Part shown: one piece after another, positions 1 to 7,298 of the stretch
How positions within the stretch are numbered: position 1 is the stretch's first letter
Layout of the letters: every line of letters starts with the position of its first letter
Assembly: GCA_029551925.1 (NCBI GenBank)
Contig: JAKPEO010000028.1
Location: 1 to 60,440, forward strand
Source: a bacterium
Lineage (GTDB): Bacteria; JAGOBX01
Direction: 5' to 3'
Length of the DNA: 60,440 bases
Translations under genes and position numbers: made by a program
The notes under the pieces: generated by a model
What the model saw: only the letters and a program-made list of their open reading frames with translations
What the model was told of the DNA's origin: nothing
Database searches by the model: none

Positions 1-97
1 CAATCATTAATTTATTCCCATAAAAAATCATAGATGATTCTCTGCGCATTTGACACATTTTCTGGTTATTTATTTTTCAAATCATCTGTTTTTTCCG

Positions 98-129
98 TTT
101 TTTTTGCCTATTGCAATAGGCAAAAAAAA
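98..129. terminator. Bidirectional terminator-like palindrome
   Basis: A perfect 32-base palindrome: eight T, then GCCTATTG/CAATAGGC, then A residues. Read on the minus strand it gives a GC-containing hairpin followed by a T tract, 121 bases downstream of the gene ending at 251. It works equally well for transcription arriving from the left on the plus strand. Confidence 0.7.
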
Positions 130-132
130 ACA

Positions 133-161
133 TTGACTACAAATTTATAATGTTGTATATT
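133..161 (+). promoter_or_regulatory. Promoter-like sequence, no obvious target gene
   Basis: TTGACT at 133-138 and TATATT at 156-161 are separated by 17 bases, a good sigma-70 match and very like other promoters in this window. Transcription would run antisense into the convergent gene ending at 251. No plus-strand ORF follows within the visible sequence. It could be fortuitous in AT-rich DNA or drive an antisense RNA. Confidence 0.35.
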
Positions 162-250
162 TTGTTTAAATGATAATTGATTTTCCTATTAATTATTTGT
201 GCATTTGTGCAAGTATGACACTAACAATCTAAGATAACCGATGTTTTGTT

Positions 251-1210
251 TTATTGTAATGATAATTTTACTTTTCTCCAGGCTTCTTTTTGTGCTAACA
301 ATTTATTAAAACCGAGTCCTTTTTTACTTTCGTATATTCCGTCATTATCACTGCTTATATCAGATAAATTTGTTAATTTAACTGATACAGAACATTTGTA
401 AGATTCAATTTCTCCAAATTTTCCGTCAAATAAAAACGAAACACGGAAATTTATAACTCCGTCAATTTTTAAATCTTTTAGTTTACTTTTATTTTCTTCA
501 TTAAAAAAATCATTGAAAAACCGTATATTTATTTTATCTCTTATGTTTTCATAATTTATTTTTTTGGAAATAGACATTTTTTGACTAATAAAATTCGATA
601 AATCATTTTCAATTTCTGCTTTGAATTCTGAATCTTCTACTCCTTGAAAATCAAAATAAAATAAAACATTATTTAATTTTCGCTGTTCATATTCATATTT
701 TGCTTTTTCATATTCGGACTGCGGAACTTCTACTTTTACTTTTGCCTCAAAACCAATACCAGAAGTATTGTCTGAATAAACAATATTTTTTTTTGTTATA
801 AACCAACTTCTTGCTTTAACCCTGCTTACAAAAATATTTGTTATCTGACTTTCTTTTTTTTGTTCCATTATATCAGGATTTTTTATATCGCTTGCCAATC
901 CTTCAAACGAAAGATTTCTTGTTGCAATTTCTATAACTTTTATTCCGCAATATTGCGCAAACTTTTTCACAGCGTCTCTATATGCTTCATTTCGCGCTTC
1001 AACTTCACTACTTTTCAATTCTGAAGAACCGATAAAAATTAAATTATCATTTTCTTCTGTTGGTTCGTTTATGACCCAATCCGGTTTTTGCGGTGGTATC
1101 ATTTCAATTATTGATTCTGAAATAATACTTCGGATATTACTTTTTTTACTAAAAGGTGAATCCTTTAATTGAACAAGCATATCAGTTTTCACTTTTTTTT
1201 TTGGATTCAT
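251..1210 (-). CDS. LPP20-like envelope protein, possibly the second half of a split gene
   Basis: A 319-residue protein of unknown function. Residues about 41-100 (KPDWV, then a GSS turn, then an EARNEAYRDAVKKFAQ helix) look like the LPP20 fold found in small lipoproteins and in the flagellar H-ring protein FlgT. That is recognised by pattern only. LPP20 proteins are normally exported, yet this one starts with a lysine-rich stretch and has no signal peptide or lipobox. Its start overlaps the end of the upstream gene by 29 bases, and the overlap contains a run of ten A. Losing one A would fuse the two frames and supply the missing signal peptide. A cell-envelope role is inference. Confidence 0.6.
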   Translation of the reverse strand: MNPKKKVKTDMLVQLKDSPFSKKSNIRSIISESIIEMIPPQKPDWVINEPTEENDNLIFIGSSELKSSEVEARNEAYRDAVKKFAQYCGIKVIEIATRNLSFEGLASDIKNPDIMEQKKESQITNIFVSRVKARSWFITKKNIVYSDNTSGIGFEAKVKVEVPQSEYEKAKYEYEQRKLNNVLFYFDFQGVEDSEFKAEIENDLSNFISQKMSISKKINYENIRDKINIRFFNDFFNEENKSKLKDLKIDGVINFRVSFLFDGKFGEIESYKCSVSVKLTNLSDISSDNDGIYESKKGLGFNKLLAQKEAWRKVKLSLQ

Positions 1211-2033
1211 TTTTTTTTATTTTAATTTTCATATTATTTTTGCCGATATCTTCGATTATCCCTTCGGCAACAGTAATCTGATATGCTGAAATTTTTCCAT
1301 CTATTTTTTTTAATTCTTCCTCGAAAATTATGACATCGCTATTTTTTGTAAAAAATTTTTCGTCATTAATTTTTACTTGAAAATTTTCTTTATCAATTTT
1401 ATCTACAATCAATCCACGAGGGAAAAAATAATTTTTTAAATTATTTTTTAATTCCTCTATGCATTGTTCAAACAATTTGCTCAATTTTTTACTTGTTGCT
1501 TCCCGATAAATCCATTCATTTTCATAAAAAATTGCTTTTTCTTTCATATCCTTTTTTACTGATGTGGAATAAAAAGTTTCTCTTGATTTAGAATTAGCGT
1601 CAAAAATTTTTAATGAAATAGATAATTCTGTAAATATATAATAATAACCGCTTCTATTTTCCTCAGTTTCTTTAATATCTGTTATTTCAAATATACATAA
1701 AAAATCAGGATTTTGTTTTTCAATATCTGTTATTTCATTTCGATATAATCCTAATTGAGTTTTTTTTGAATAGTCTTGAAAAAGACTAATATTTCGATTT
1801 GTATATATTTGAAAAATATTTAATTCATTGAATATTCCTTCTACAGAATCTATCATTGATGAAGGTTCAATAAAATATATATCAGAGTATTGTCCAGTTT
1901 TTTCAAAAAGTTTTTTATTCAATAGGTCTTGGGCAAATCTACATTCAATTATTTCTAATATCGGTTTTTGGTTATTAGCATACATCATTGAATTACTAAA
2001 AATAAAAATTATAAATAATAATATGTATTTCAT
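1182..2033 (-). CDS. Exported protein of unknown function, weakly FlgT/CsgG-like
   Basis: A 283-residue protein with a clear N-terminal signal peptide (MKYILLFIIFIF core, probable cleavage near residue 20). The middle (about 60-200) has the alternating strand/helix character of CsgG- or LpoB-like periplasmic domains, including ILEIIECRF near the start and a PDFLCIFEI strand. The last 80 residues form a beta-rich segment (RGLIVDKI, FQVKIND, AEGIIEDIG) resembling the small C-terminal domain of FlgT-like proteins. These resemblances are weak and by eye. The gene ends inside the next gene, just past an A10 tract at 1193-1202, so a slippage product joining both reading frames is possible. Confidence 0.6.
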   Translation of the reverse strand: MKYILLFIIFIFSNSMMYANNQKPILEIIECRFAQDLLNKKLFEKTGQYSDIYFIEPSSMIDSVEGIFNELNIFQIYTNRNISLFQDYSKKTQLGLYRNEITDIEKQNPDFLCIFEITDIKETEENRSGYYYIFTELSISLKIFDANSKSRETFYSTSVKKDMKEKAIFYENEWIYREATSKKLSKLFEQCIEELKNNLKNYFFPRGLIVDKIDKENFQVKINDEKFFTKNSDVIIFEEELKKIDGKISAYQITVAEGIIEDIGKNNMKIKIKKNESKKKSEN

Positions 2034-2048
2034 AAATCATCACTTTAA

Positions 2049-2104
2049 AATAACAGTAACGGGCATTATATATTTTTTTAACATAAAAGCCCGCTACTGT
2101 TATT
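2049..2104. repeat. Long-armed inverted repeat between genes
   Basis: Arms 2049-2064 (AATAACAGTAACGGGC) and 2089-2104 pair over 16 bases with one mismatch around a 24-base loop. It lies between the end of the coiled-coil gene and the start of the 2033 gene, both on the minus strand. It may terminate the former or regulate the latter. No strong T tract follows on the minus strand. Confidence 0.45.
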
Positions 2105-2113
2105 TATATTCAA

Positions 2114-2647
2114 TTATTCTTTATCCTTATTGATATCTTCACCTTTCATAGCTTTTGCAAATCTATTAATTCGATTTAAATTTTTAACAGTTTCACCTAT
2201 TTGTGAAACAAATTTAGGAACAACAACTACCCCTGTAGCAAATGCTGACACATATTTTCCGCCTTTAATCGGGTCTTTTTGTGCATCGTCTTTAATAGAT
2301 TTAGACAATTCCGTTATATCTTGAACAGCGTCTTTTACAAGAAAAAATACTCCTGCATTAAGTCCTAAAGCCACAACTGTCCGTAATTTTAAATCGTCTA
2401 AATCGTCTTTATATTTCTTTAATCCTTCTTCACTTTTAGCAATTTGAGATAATTGACTTTCTTTTGTTTTCTCTAATTCTTCAATTTCATCTTTTTTCGG
2501 ATCAATTGCCTTAGTCAATTTTTTTGCTTCCTCTTCTGGATTAAGTTTAGAAATAGTTTTATCATTTTTAATTTTTTCATCAATTTTTTTTAATTGGTTG
2601 TTTAAATCCTTCAATTCTTTTTCCTTTTCTTTTTGCTCTTTTTCCAA
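2114..2647 (-). CDS. Coiled-coil protein, 5'-truncated
   Basis: A 177-residue protein, unrecognised. Residues 1-85 are an almost uninterrupted Lys/Glu/Leu coiled coil. A hydrophobic stretch follows (about 87-108, VVALGLNAGVFFLV) and a second weakly hydrophobic segment (GVVVVPKF). The only start is a TTG with no ribosome binding site. The frame stays open upstream to 2710 and reads LNETQKGDLER, the same coiled-coil style, until it meets the transposase remnant at 2682. The true N-terminus therefore appears to have been lost at that junction. It may once have encoded a membrane-anchored or exported coiled-coil protein. Whether it is still expressed is unknown. Confidence 0.5.
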   Translation of the reverse strand: MEKEQKEKEKELKDLNNQLKKIDEKIKNDKTISKLNPEEEAKKLTKAIDPKKDEIEELEKTKESQLSQIAKSEEGLKKYKDDLDDLKLRTVVALGLNAGVFFLVKDAVQDITELSKSIKDDAQKDPIKGGKYVSAFATGVVVVPKFVSQIGETVKNLNRINRFAKAMKGEDINKDKE

Positions 2648-2681
2648 TCGTTCTAAATCCCCTTTTTGAGTTTCATTTAAG

Positions 2682-3083
2682 ATGGATATTTTCAGCAGAA
2701 AAATTTTAAGTTATAAAATTTCAAATTCGCTTGATGCTCAATTTTGTATTGACGCATTAAATGAAGCATTGGCGAAATATCCATCGCCAGAAATTTTTAA
2801 TACAGATCAAGTGTCTCAATTTACTTCTGAAAATTTTTGCAAAATCATTATTGATAAAGATATTAAAATTTCAATGAACTCTACTGGCATAGCGCTTGAT
2901 AATATTTTTGTTGAACGCTTTTTTAGAACGATTAAATATGAAAATATTTATCTTTATAATTATGAATCTATATCTGTTTTATTTAATGCGCTCAATTATT
3001 TTTTTTATAAATATAATTTTTTACGCAAACATTCAGCGCTTGCTAATTTATGTCCTTAACAAGTTTATTATGGAAGCGAGTAG
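2682..3083 (+). pseudogene. IS3-family transposase (OrfB) fragment
   Basis: C-terminal part of an IS3-type DDE integrase. MDIFSRKILSYKISN at the start, NTDQVSQFTSE (second catalytic Asp; the usual G is V) and LDNIFVERFFRTIKYE (catalytic Glu) are diagnostic. The upstream part with the first catalytic Asp (TDITY region) is absent. A TAA at 3057-3059 interrupts the conserved tail, after which the same frame still reads QVYYGSE to a TAG at 3081. The usual DGRGR segment is altered to NSTGI. An inactive, decaying remnant. Confidence 0.85.
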
Positions 3084-3170
3084 GTGGTTAATTTAGTTTT
3101 AAAAAAAGGAAAAGGCACTTATTTTTTTTTTTAACTTTTCTCAGTCCACTATACTTAACTTTTGGCTGTT
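2682..3170 (+). mobile_element. Remnant of an IS3-family insertion sequence
   Basis: The transposase fragment plus about 90 bases of trailing sequence. The left boundary is the abrupt change at 2682 from coiled-coil coding (opposite strand) to transposase coding. The right boundary is not defined: no matching terminal inverted repeat or target duplication was found. Nothing else is visible between 3084 and the pth stop at 3254. Confidence 0.6.
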
Positions 3171-3253
3171 ATTTTAGCATTTTTACCATTTATTATATCC
3201 TCATATCTATCAATGATTTTAATTAATAATGAGGTAAAGGAGAGTATATCATT

Positions 3254-3820
3254 CTATAAGTGTTTTTTATTATATTCATTCATTGCTCTATCTATACCGG
3301 AATCTAATATTGAATTTAGTGCGGCAGTAGCGGCATCTAAAAAAAACGGCAGTTCTTTTTTTTCTTCTTTATTAAAATTAGATAATACATAATTAGCCAA
3401 ATCTTCGCTTTTTGGAGAATTTATACCTAATCTAATTCTGGCAAATTTATTAGTTCCTAAATATTCTATTATTGATTTTATACCATTATGTCCGCCCGCG
3501 CCGCCGTCTCTGCGTATTCGTATAACGCCAAACTCTAAATTAATATCGTCATATACTACTATTAAATTTTCAGGAGAAAATGAATAATAGTCTAGAATTT
3601 TACGAACTGCTCGACCGCTATTATTCATATAAGTCAGCGGTTTAACCAACATTATTTTTTTTTTTCTTATAAATTCGCAATATTCGCATTCAAAACGCAT
3701 TTGAGTTTTGAATTGAACATTATTTTCCTCTGCAAGTTTTTCAATAACCATAAAACCTATATTATGTCTTGTATTGACATATTCGCTGCCGATATTGCCT
3801 AGCCCTACGATTACCATCAT
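3254..3820 (-). CDS. pth: Peptidyl-tRNA hydrolase
   Basis: Cleaves the ester bond of peptidyl-tRNAs released from stalled ribosomes, recycling tRNA in the cytosol. From the ATG at 3820 the protein is 188 residues, normal for the family. The catalytic set is visible: Asn9 in GLGNIG, His19 in NTRHNIGF and Asp92 in VYDDINLEFG. The tRNA-binding motifs KPLTYMNNSG and GAGGHNG are also present. A longer reading from 3823 would need a TTG. The gene is monocistronic, divergent from the aldolase gene, with a promoter-like TTGACT-N16-TTTAAT upstream. Confidence 0.96.
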   Translation of the reverse strand: MMVIVGLGNIGSEYVNTRHNIGFMVIEKLAEENNVQFKTQMRFECEYCEFIRKKKIMLVKPLTYMNNSGRAVRKILDYYSFSPENLIVVYDDINLEFGVIRIRRDGGAGGHNGIKSIIEYLGTNKFARIRLGINSPKSEDLANYVLSNFNKEEKKELPFFLDAATAALNSILDSGIDRAMNEYNKKHL

Positions 3821-3861
3821 CAATAAAAATTACTAATAACCAGAATTGTTTAGAATTTATC

Positions 3862-3889
3862 ATTAAATATCCAACAAGAAAAAAGTCAA
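3862..3889 (-). promoter_or_regulatory. Candidate pth promoter
   Basis: On the minus strand TTGACT (3889-3884) and TTTAAT (3867-3862) are 16 bases apart, 42 bases before the pth ATG. The -35 box lies inside the inverted repeat at 3875-3900. Confidence 0.45.
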
Positions 3890-3900
3890 GTTTTTTCTTG
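3875..3900. promoter_or_regulatory. Operator-like inverted repeat between divergent promoters
   Basis: CAAGAAAAAA and TTTTTTCTTG are perfect 10-base arms around GTCAAG. The repeat covers the pth -35 box and touches the -35 box of the divergent aldolase operon at 3898. It sits between divergent genes, so it is not at a gene end where a terminator would be expected. A regulatory role is inference. Confidence 0.35.
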
Positions 3901-3925
3901 ATTTTTTTTAAATTAAAAATATAAT
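3898..3925 (+). promoter_or_regulatory. Candidate promoter of the aldolase-rsmD operon
   Basis: TTGATT (3898-3903), 16 bases, TATAAT (3920-3925), followed 42 bases later by the ATG at 3968 with AAGGA just upstream. Confidence 0.5.
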
Positions 3926-3967
3926 AAATTATTTGGAATTTGACGATGATTTTTTTAAGGAATTAAG

Positions 3968-4783
3968 ATGATACTCGGAAAAAAAATAAGATTAGAACGA
4001 ATAATGAATCGTTTGAATAAAAAAACAATAATAGTACCGTTAGATCACGGAGTCACTGTCGGACCTATTGACGGGTTAATTAATTTAACAAAAACAGTTG
4101 ACCAAATAGCGGAGGGCGGCGCTAATGCTGTTATAGGCCATTTGGGTTTACCTATTTACGGGCATCGTAATTCTGGCAAAGACATAGGATTGATACTACA
4201 TTTATCTGCAAGCACAAGTTTAGCACCTGATCCGAACTCCAAAGTTTTAGTAAATAATGTCAGACGCGCTATTAAAATGGGCGCTGACGCTGTTAGTATT
4301 CACATAAATATTGGCGCAGAAGATGAAAAAGATATGCTTCGCGATTTCGGAAATGTGGTTGAAGAATGTATGGAATGGGGGATGCCGCTTATTGCAATGA
4401 TGTATCCGCGCGGCAAAAAAATCAATCAAGAGAACGATGTAAATGTTGTCAAGCACGCGGCAAGGGTGGGAGCGGAACTTGGCGCAGATATAATAAAAAC
4501 CAATTATACTGGCTCGCCTGAAACATTTGCAGAAGTAATAAAGACCTGTCCGGCGCCTGTGATAATTGCCGGCGGCGAAAAATTAGAATCTGACGATGAT
4601 TTGCTTGAAATGGTATATTACGCTAATCAAGTTGGCGGCGCGGGCATATCAATCGGTAGAAATATTTTTCAGCATTCATCGCCAACAGCGATAGTTAAGG
4701 CGGTGGCTGCAATTATACATAATAATGCTTCAATAAAAGAAGCGCGCGAAATTTTAAATGAAGAGTTGAGAAAAAAGAAATGA
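3968..4783 (+). CDS. ADH synthase / class I DhnA-type aldolase
   Basis: A 271-residue class I (Schiff base) aldolase of the DhnA family. Its closest-looking members are 2-amino-3,7-dideoxy-D-threo-hept-6-ulosonate (ADH) synthases, which make the precursor of 3-dehydroquinate in the archaeal-type aromatic route. Relatives act on fructose 1,6-bisphosphate. Active-site residues expected for the family are present: Asp26 in PLDHG, Tyr146 in YPRG and the Schiff-base Lys177 in IIKTNYTG. The phosphate-binding IAGGEK and GISIGRN segments follow. The partner dehydroquinate synthase II is not in the window, so the substrate is not settled. First gene of an operon; its stop overlaps the next start by four bases. 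Confidence 0.8.
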   Translation: MILGKKIRLERIMNRLNKKTIIVPLDHGVTVGPIDGLINLTKTVDQIAEGGANAVIGHLGLPIYGHRNSGKDIGLILHLSASTSLAPDPNSKVLVNNVRRAIKMGADAVSIHINIGAEDEKDMLRDFGNVVEECMEWGMPLIAMMYPRGKKINQENDVNVVKHAARVGAELGADIIKTNYTGSPETFAEVIKTCPAPVIIAGGEKLESDDDLLEMVYYANQVGGAGISIGRNIFQHSSPTAIVKAVAAIIHNNASIKEAREILNEELRKKK

Positions 4784-5403
4784 CTAAAATTTATGAAGAG
4801 TTAAAGAAAATTGCCGATAATTACAATATAAAAATTTATGATGATTTTATTGGCGAAAAAACATTTATATGGCGAATATCGAGACAAAATGAAGTTTTGA
4901 TAATGCCCGCCCGCGATATGGATATTCAAAAAAAGATCGAATTATTGTTAACTGAACTAAAAAATCTAAATTTAGAAAATTCGTTTATTATGCCGAATAT
5001 CCGAGAATTAATAGAAAATTACAATAAAGATTCGTACGAAAATTTAGATGAAGAAAAAAAAATATATTGCGAAGTATGCGGCAAAGAAATAGACGAAAAA
5101 ATATCTAATAAAACATCTATGTTGCAAATTTGTAATTTATGTTTGAGAATGCAAATACGACACAATATTGATTATCTGAATTGCACAAAAAAAACAATGG
5201 GCAGATATTGTTTAGATTGTCCAGTAAAAATTTTTAAGAATTGCACGATTGCTCAAAAAAAAATACAACCTGAAAAATTTCAAAATTCAGACAACAATGA
5301 CGAGGTTGAAAAAACTAATATTAATATTTCAAAAGTCAATAGAATTAATAAAAACGAAAATTTAATATTAAGCAATGATAAAAATTTTGTCAGGCGAACT
5401 TAA
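4780..5403 (+). CDS. Cys-rich putative zinc-binding protein
   Basis: A 207-residue protein, unrecognised. The N-terminal 95 residues are a mixed alpha/beta stretch without known motifs. Residues about 97-165 carry nine cysteines, arranged CEVC, then CNLC, then C, then CLDC and a final CTIA. This arrangement suggests one or two zinc ribbons or, less likely, an iron-sulfur site. The C-terminus is Asn/Lys-rich and probably disordered. It is coupled to the aldolase upstream by an ATGA overlap and overlaps rsmD by 29 bases, so all three are likely co-translated. No function is proposed. Confidence 0.65.
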   Translation: MTKIYEELKKIADNYNIKIYDDFIGEKTFIWRISRQNEVLIMPARDMDIQKKIELLLTELKNLNLENSFIMPNIRELIENYNKDSYENLDEEKKIYCEVCGKEIDEKISNKTSMLQICNLCLRMQIRHNIDYLNCTKKTMGRYCLDCPVKIFKNCTIAQKKIQPEKFQNSDNNDEVEKTNINISKVNRINKNENLILSNDKNFVRRT

Positions 5404-5971
5404 AGCCGCTAATATAAAAACGCCGGATATTATAAGACCTACAAAGGCAATTGTCAAACAAGCATTATTTAATATAATAAGAAATCATATTGACAATTTT
5501 AATAACAAAATATTTTTAGATGTTTTCAGCGGTTCTGGAAATATTGGAATTGAAGCTGTGAGCAATGGTTTTTTATGCGTATTCGTAGAAAAATTCAAAA
5601 GCGTATATGAAATACTAAAATATAATTTAGAAAAATATAAAATACAATTTCAAACTTATCAATTTAGCGCATTAAAAAAATTAAATGATGTGGAGGCAAT
5701 AGATAAAAATATTGTTATTTACGGAGATGCATTAAAAACTATAAAATTGCTAAACTCAAAATTTGATGTTATTTTTATTGACCCGCCCTATAATTCTAAT
5801 TTAGCGGAAAAAATTTTATCTAATGATAATCTAAAAAATATAATTCATAATAAGACGCTTATAATAATAGAAACATCAAAACAAAATTTTAATGCTAATG
5901 TCCCTGATTATTTAAAACTCCTTTCACAAAAAAAATACGGCGAAGCGTATTTATATATTTTCCAAAAATAA
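5375..5971 (+). CDS. rsmD: 16S rRNA (guanine-N2)-methyltransferase RsmD family
   Basis: SAM-dependent methyltransferase expected to modify G966 of 16S rRNA. The opening MIKILSGELKAANI followed by RPTKAIVKQALFNII is the RsmD signature. Motif I is DVFSGSGNIGIEA (SAM binding) and motif IV is FIDPPYNSN, the NPPY-type catalytic motif. At 198 residues the length is normal. The start lies inside the preceding gene. That choice is firm because the family motif begins at once and no other Met fits. Confidence 0.9.
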   Translation: MIKILSGELKAANIKTPDIIRPTKAIVKQALFNIIRNHIDNFNNKIFLDVFSGSGNIGIEAVSNGFLCVFVEKFKSVYEILKYNLEKYKIQFQTYQFSALKKLNDVEAIDKNIVIYGDALKTIKLLNSKFDVIFIDPPYNSNLAEKILSNDNLKNIIHNKTLIIIETSKQNFNANVPDYLKLLSQKKYGEAYLYIFQK

Positions 5972-5991
5972 TGGTAAATTGTTTTTTTGGA

Positions 5992-6007
5992 GCGGCGCGC
6001 CAGCCGC
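5992..6007. repeat. GC-rich hairpin in AT-rich spacer
   Basis: GCGGC and GCCGC (5992-5996, 6003-6007) pair around GCGCCA, 20 bases after the rsmD stop. The all-GC block stands out sharply from its surroundings and resembles in composition the palindrome at 41136-41153. It may terminate the rsmD operon, although the T run precedes rather than follows it. Confidence 0.4.
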
Positions 6008-6091
6008 AAGAATAAATTAAAAAAAAATTGACAAATAACAAAAATATATTAATTTCATTAGACATAATATTTTTGTTTATTTTAAGAAAAA

Positions 6092-6487
6092 ATGGAGAAT
6101 ATTGAAAATAACAAAAAATATAAAATACTCATAGTTGAAGATGAAATATTAATATCATTGAATTATAAAAAATTTTTAGAGCAAGAAGGATATCTAATAG
6201 ACATTGTAAAAAATGCAAATGAGGCATTAGAAAAAATACATAATGGCGTGAAATATGATTTAATAATAACAGATTTAGAAATGCCTAAATGGGACGGGAC
6301 ATATGTAATATCCGGTTTATATTCAAAATTAAAAGATTTAAAAATTATCGTCGTATCCGGCTGCGTTAATGATCCGCAATATAATGTAATAATTTCAAAT
6401 TTTCCTAATGTTTGCGCTACAATTGAAAAACCCATTGATTTGCATAAATTGTCTGAACTTATAAAGAAAATTCTGTATGAAAAATAA
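6092..6487 (+). CDS. Single-domain response regulator (CheY-like)
   Basis: A 131-residue stand-alone receiver domain. The acidic pocket is Glu16/Asp17 (VEDE), the phosphoacceptor is Asp61 in ITDLEMP, the switch Ser is Ser89 in VVSG and the invariant Lys is Lys113 in EKP. There is no output domain, so it must act through partners, like CheY or Spo0F. The MCE permease gene begins 30 bases downstream on the same strand, so the two may be co-transcribed. No histidine kinase is in the window. Whether it belongs to chemotaxis or another phosphorelay cannot be told. Confidence 0.88.
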   Translation: MENIENNKKYKILIVEDEILISLNYKKFLEQEGYLIDIVKNANEALEKIHNGVKYDLIITDLEMPKWDGTYVISGLYSKLKDLKIIVVSGCVNDPQYNVIISNFPNVCATIEKPIDLHKLSELIKKILYEK

Positions 6488-6517
6488 ATAATACTATGAT
6501 AAAATAATATAGAAATT

Positions 6518-7294
6518 ATGCCGTTAAAAAACTTCCTAAAAAAAAAATTTAAGCCATTAGAAGGAGTAATCTATTTATTTTTTTACAATTTAAAAATTTT
6601 GTTTAGCGGCGAATGGCATCGTAGAAAGATGATTTCTACTCAAATGTTTAAGCAGATATTATTTACAGGAATAGATGCGCTGCCGCTAATTTTATTTTCC
6701 GCATTTTTAGTCGGATTTATTGTAATAGCGCAGTCGATAGTATATCTTCCGCAAATTGGTGGAAATGAATATATCGGAAAAGTATTGGCATTTGTTATTC
6801 GAGAAATTGGCCCGATAGTGATAATGTTTATTATTATAGGACGCAGCGGCAATGCTGTCAGCGTAGAAATGGCAAATATGAAATTAAACGGCGAAATATT
6901 TTATTTAGAAAAAATTTTGAAAATCGACGGTTTTTTATTTTTGATGTTTCCGCGATTTATCGGATTTGTTATCGCTATTTTATGTTTATCTGTATTTTTC
7001 AATGTTTTCACGATTTTAACTGGTTATATAAGCGCATTGTTTTTTATATATTCGCCAATTGGTGTTTTTCTTGAAAAATTGCTGCAATCCATCACAATTG
7101 TAGATATGATTGTCTGGATTATAAAAATATTAGTTTTTGGAATGATTATTTCGTTAGTAGCGTTTTATCAAGGCGTGAGTATTGAAAATACAGTGCGCGA
7201 AGTGCCACGAGTGACTACTCGCTGTTTTATACAAGCGATGACTTATTGTTTAGTTGTTGATGCTGTTATAACATTCATAGTTATTTTTATTTGA
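6518..7294 (+). CDS. MlaE-family ABC transporter permease (MCE lipid transport)
   Basis: A 258-residue inner-membrane permease of the MlaE family, which moves phospholipids between the inner membrane and a periplasmic MCE protein. The family pattern is clear: an amphipathic N-terminal helix, ALPLILFSAFLVGFIVIAQS, REIGPIVIMFIIIGRSGNAVSVEMANMKLNGE (residues about 93-127) and the C-terminal FYQGVSIE with V/TTR. Five membrane segments are apparent. It is the first transport gene in an operon with the degenerate ATPase-like subunit (4-base gap) and the MCE protein. Confidence 0.92.
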   Translation: MPLKNFLKKKFKPLEGVIYLFFYNLKILFSGEWHRRKMISTQMFKQILFTGIDALPLILFSAFLVGFIVIAQSIVYLPQIGGNEYIGKVLAFVIREIGPIVIMFIIIGRSGNAVSVEMANMKLNGEIFYLEKILKIDGFLFLMFPRFIGFVIAILCLSVFFNVFTILTGYISALFFIYSPIGVFLEKLLQSITIVDMIVWIIKILVFGMIISLVAFYQGVSIENTVREVPRVTTRCFIQAMTYCLVVDAVITFIVIFI

Positions 7295-7298
7295 TAGT

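Noticed and set aside
6028-6050. TTGACA with TATATT upstream of the CheY-like gene
   Set aside because: Spacing is only 11 bases, too short for a promoter.
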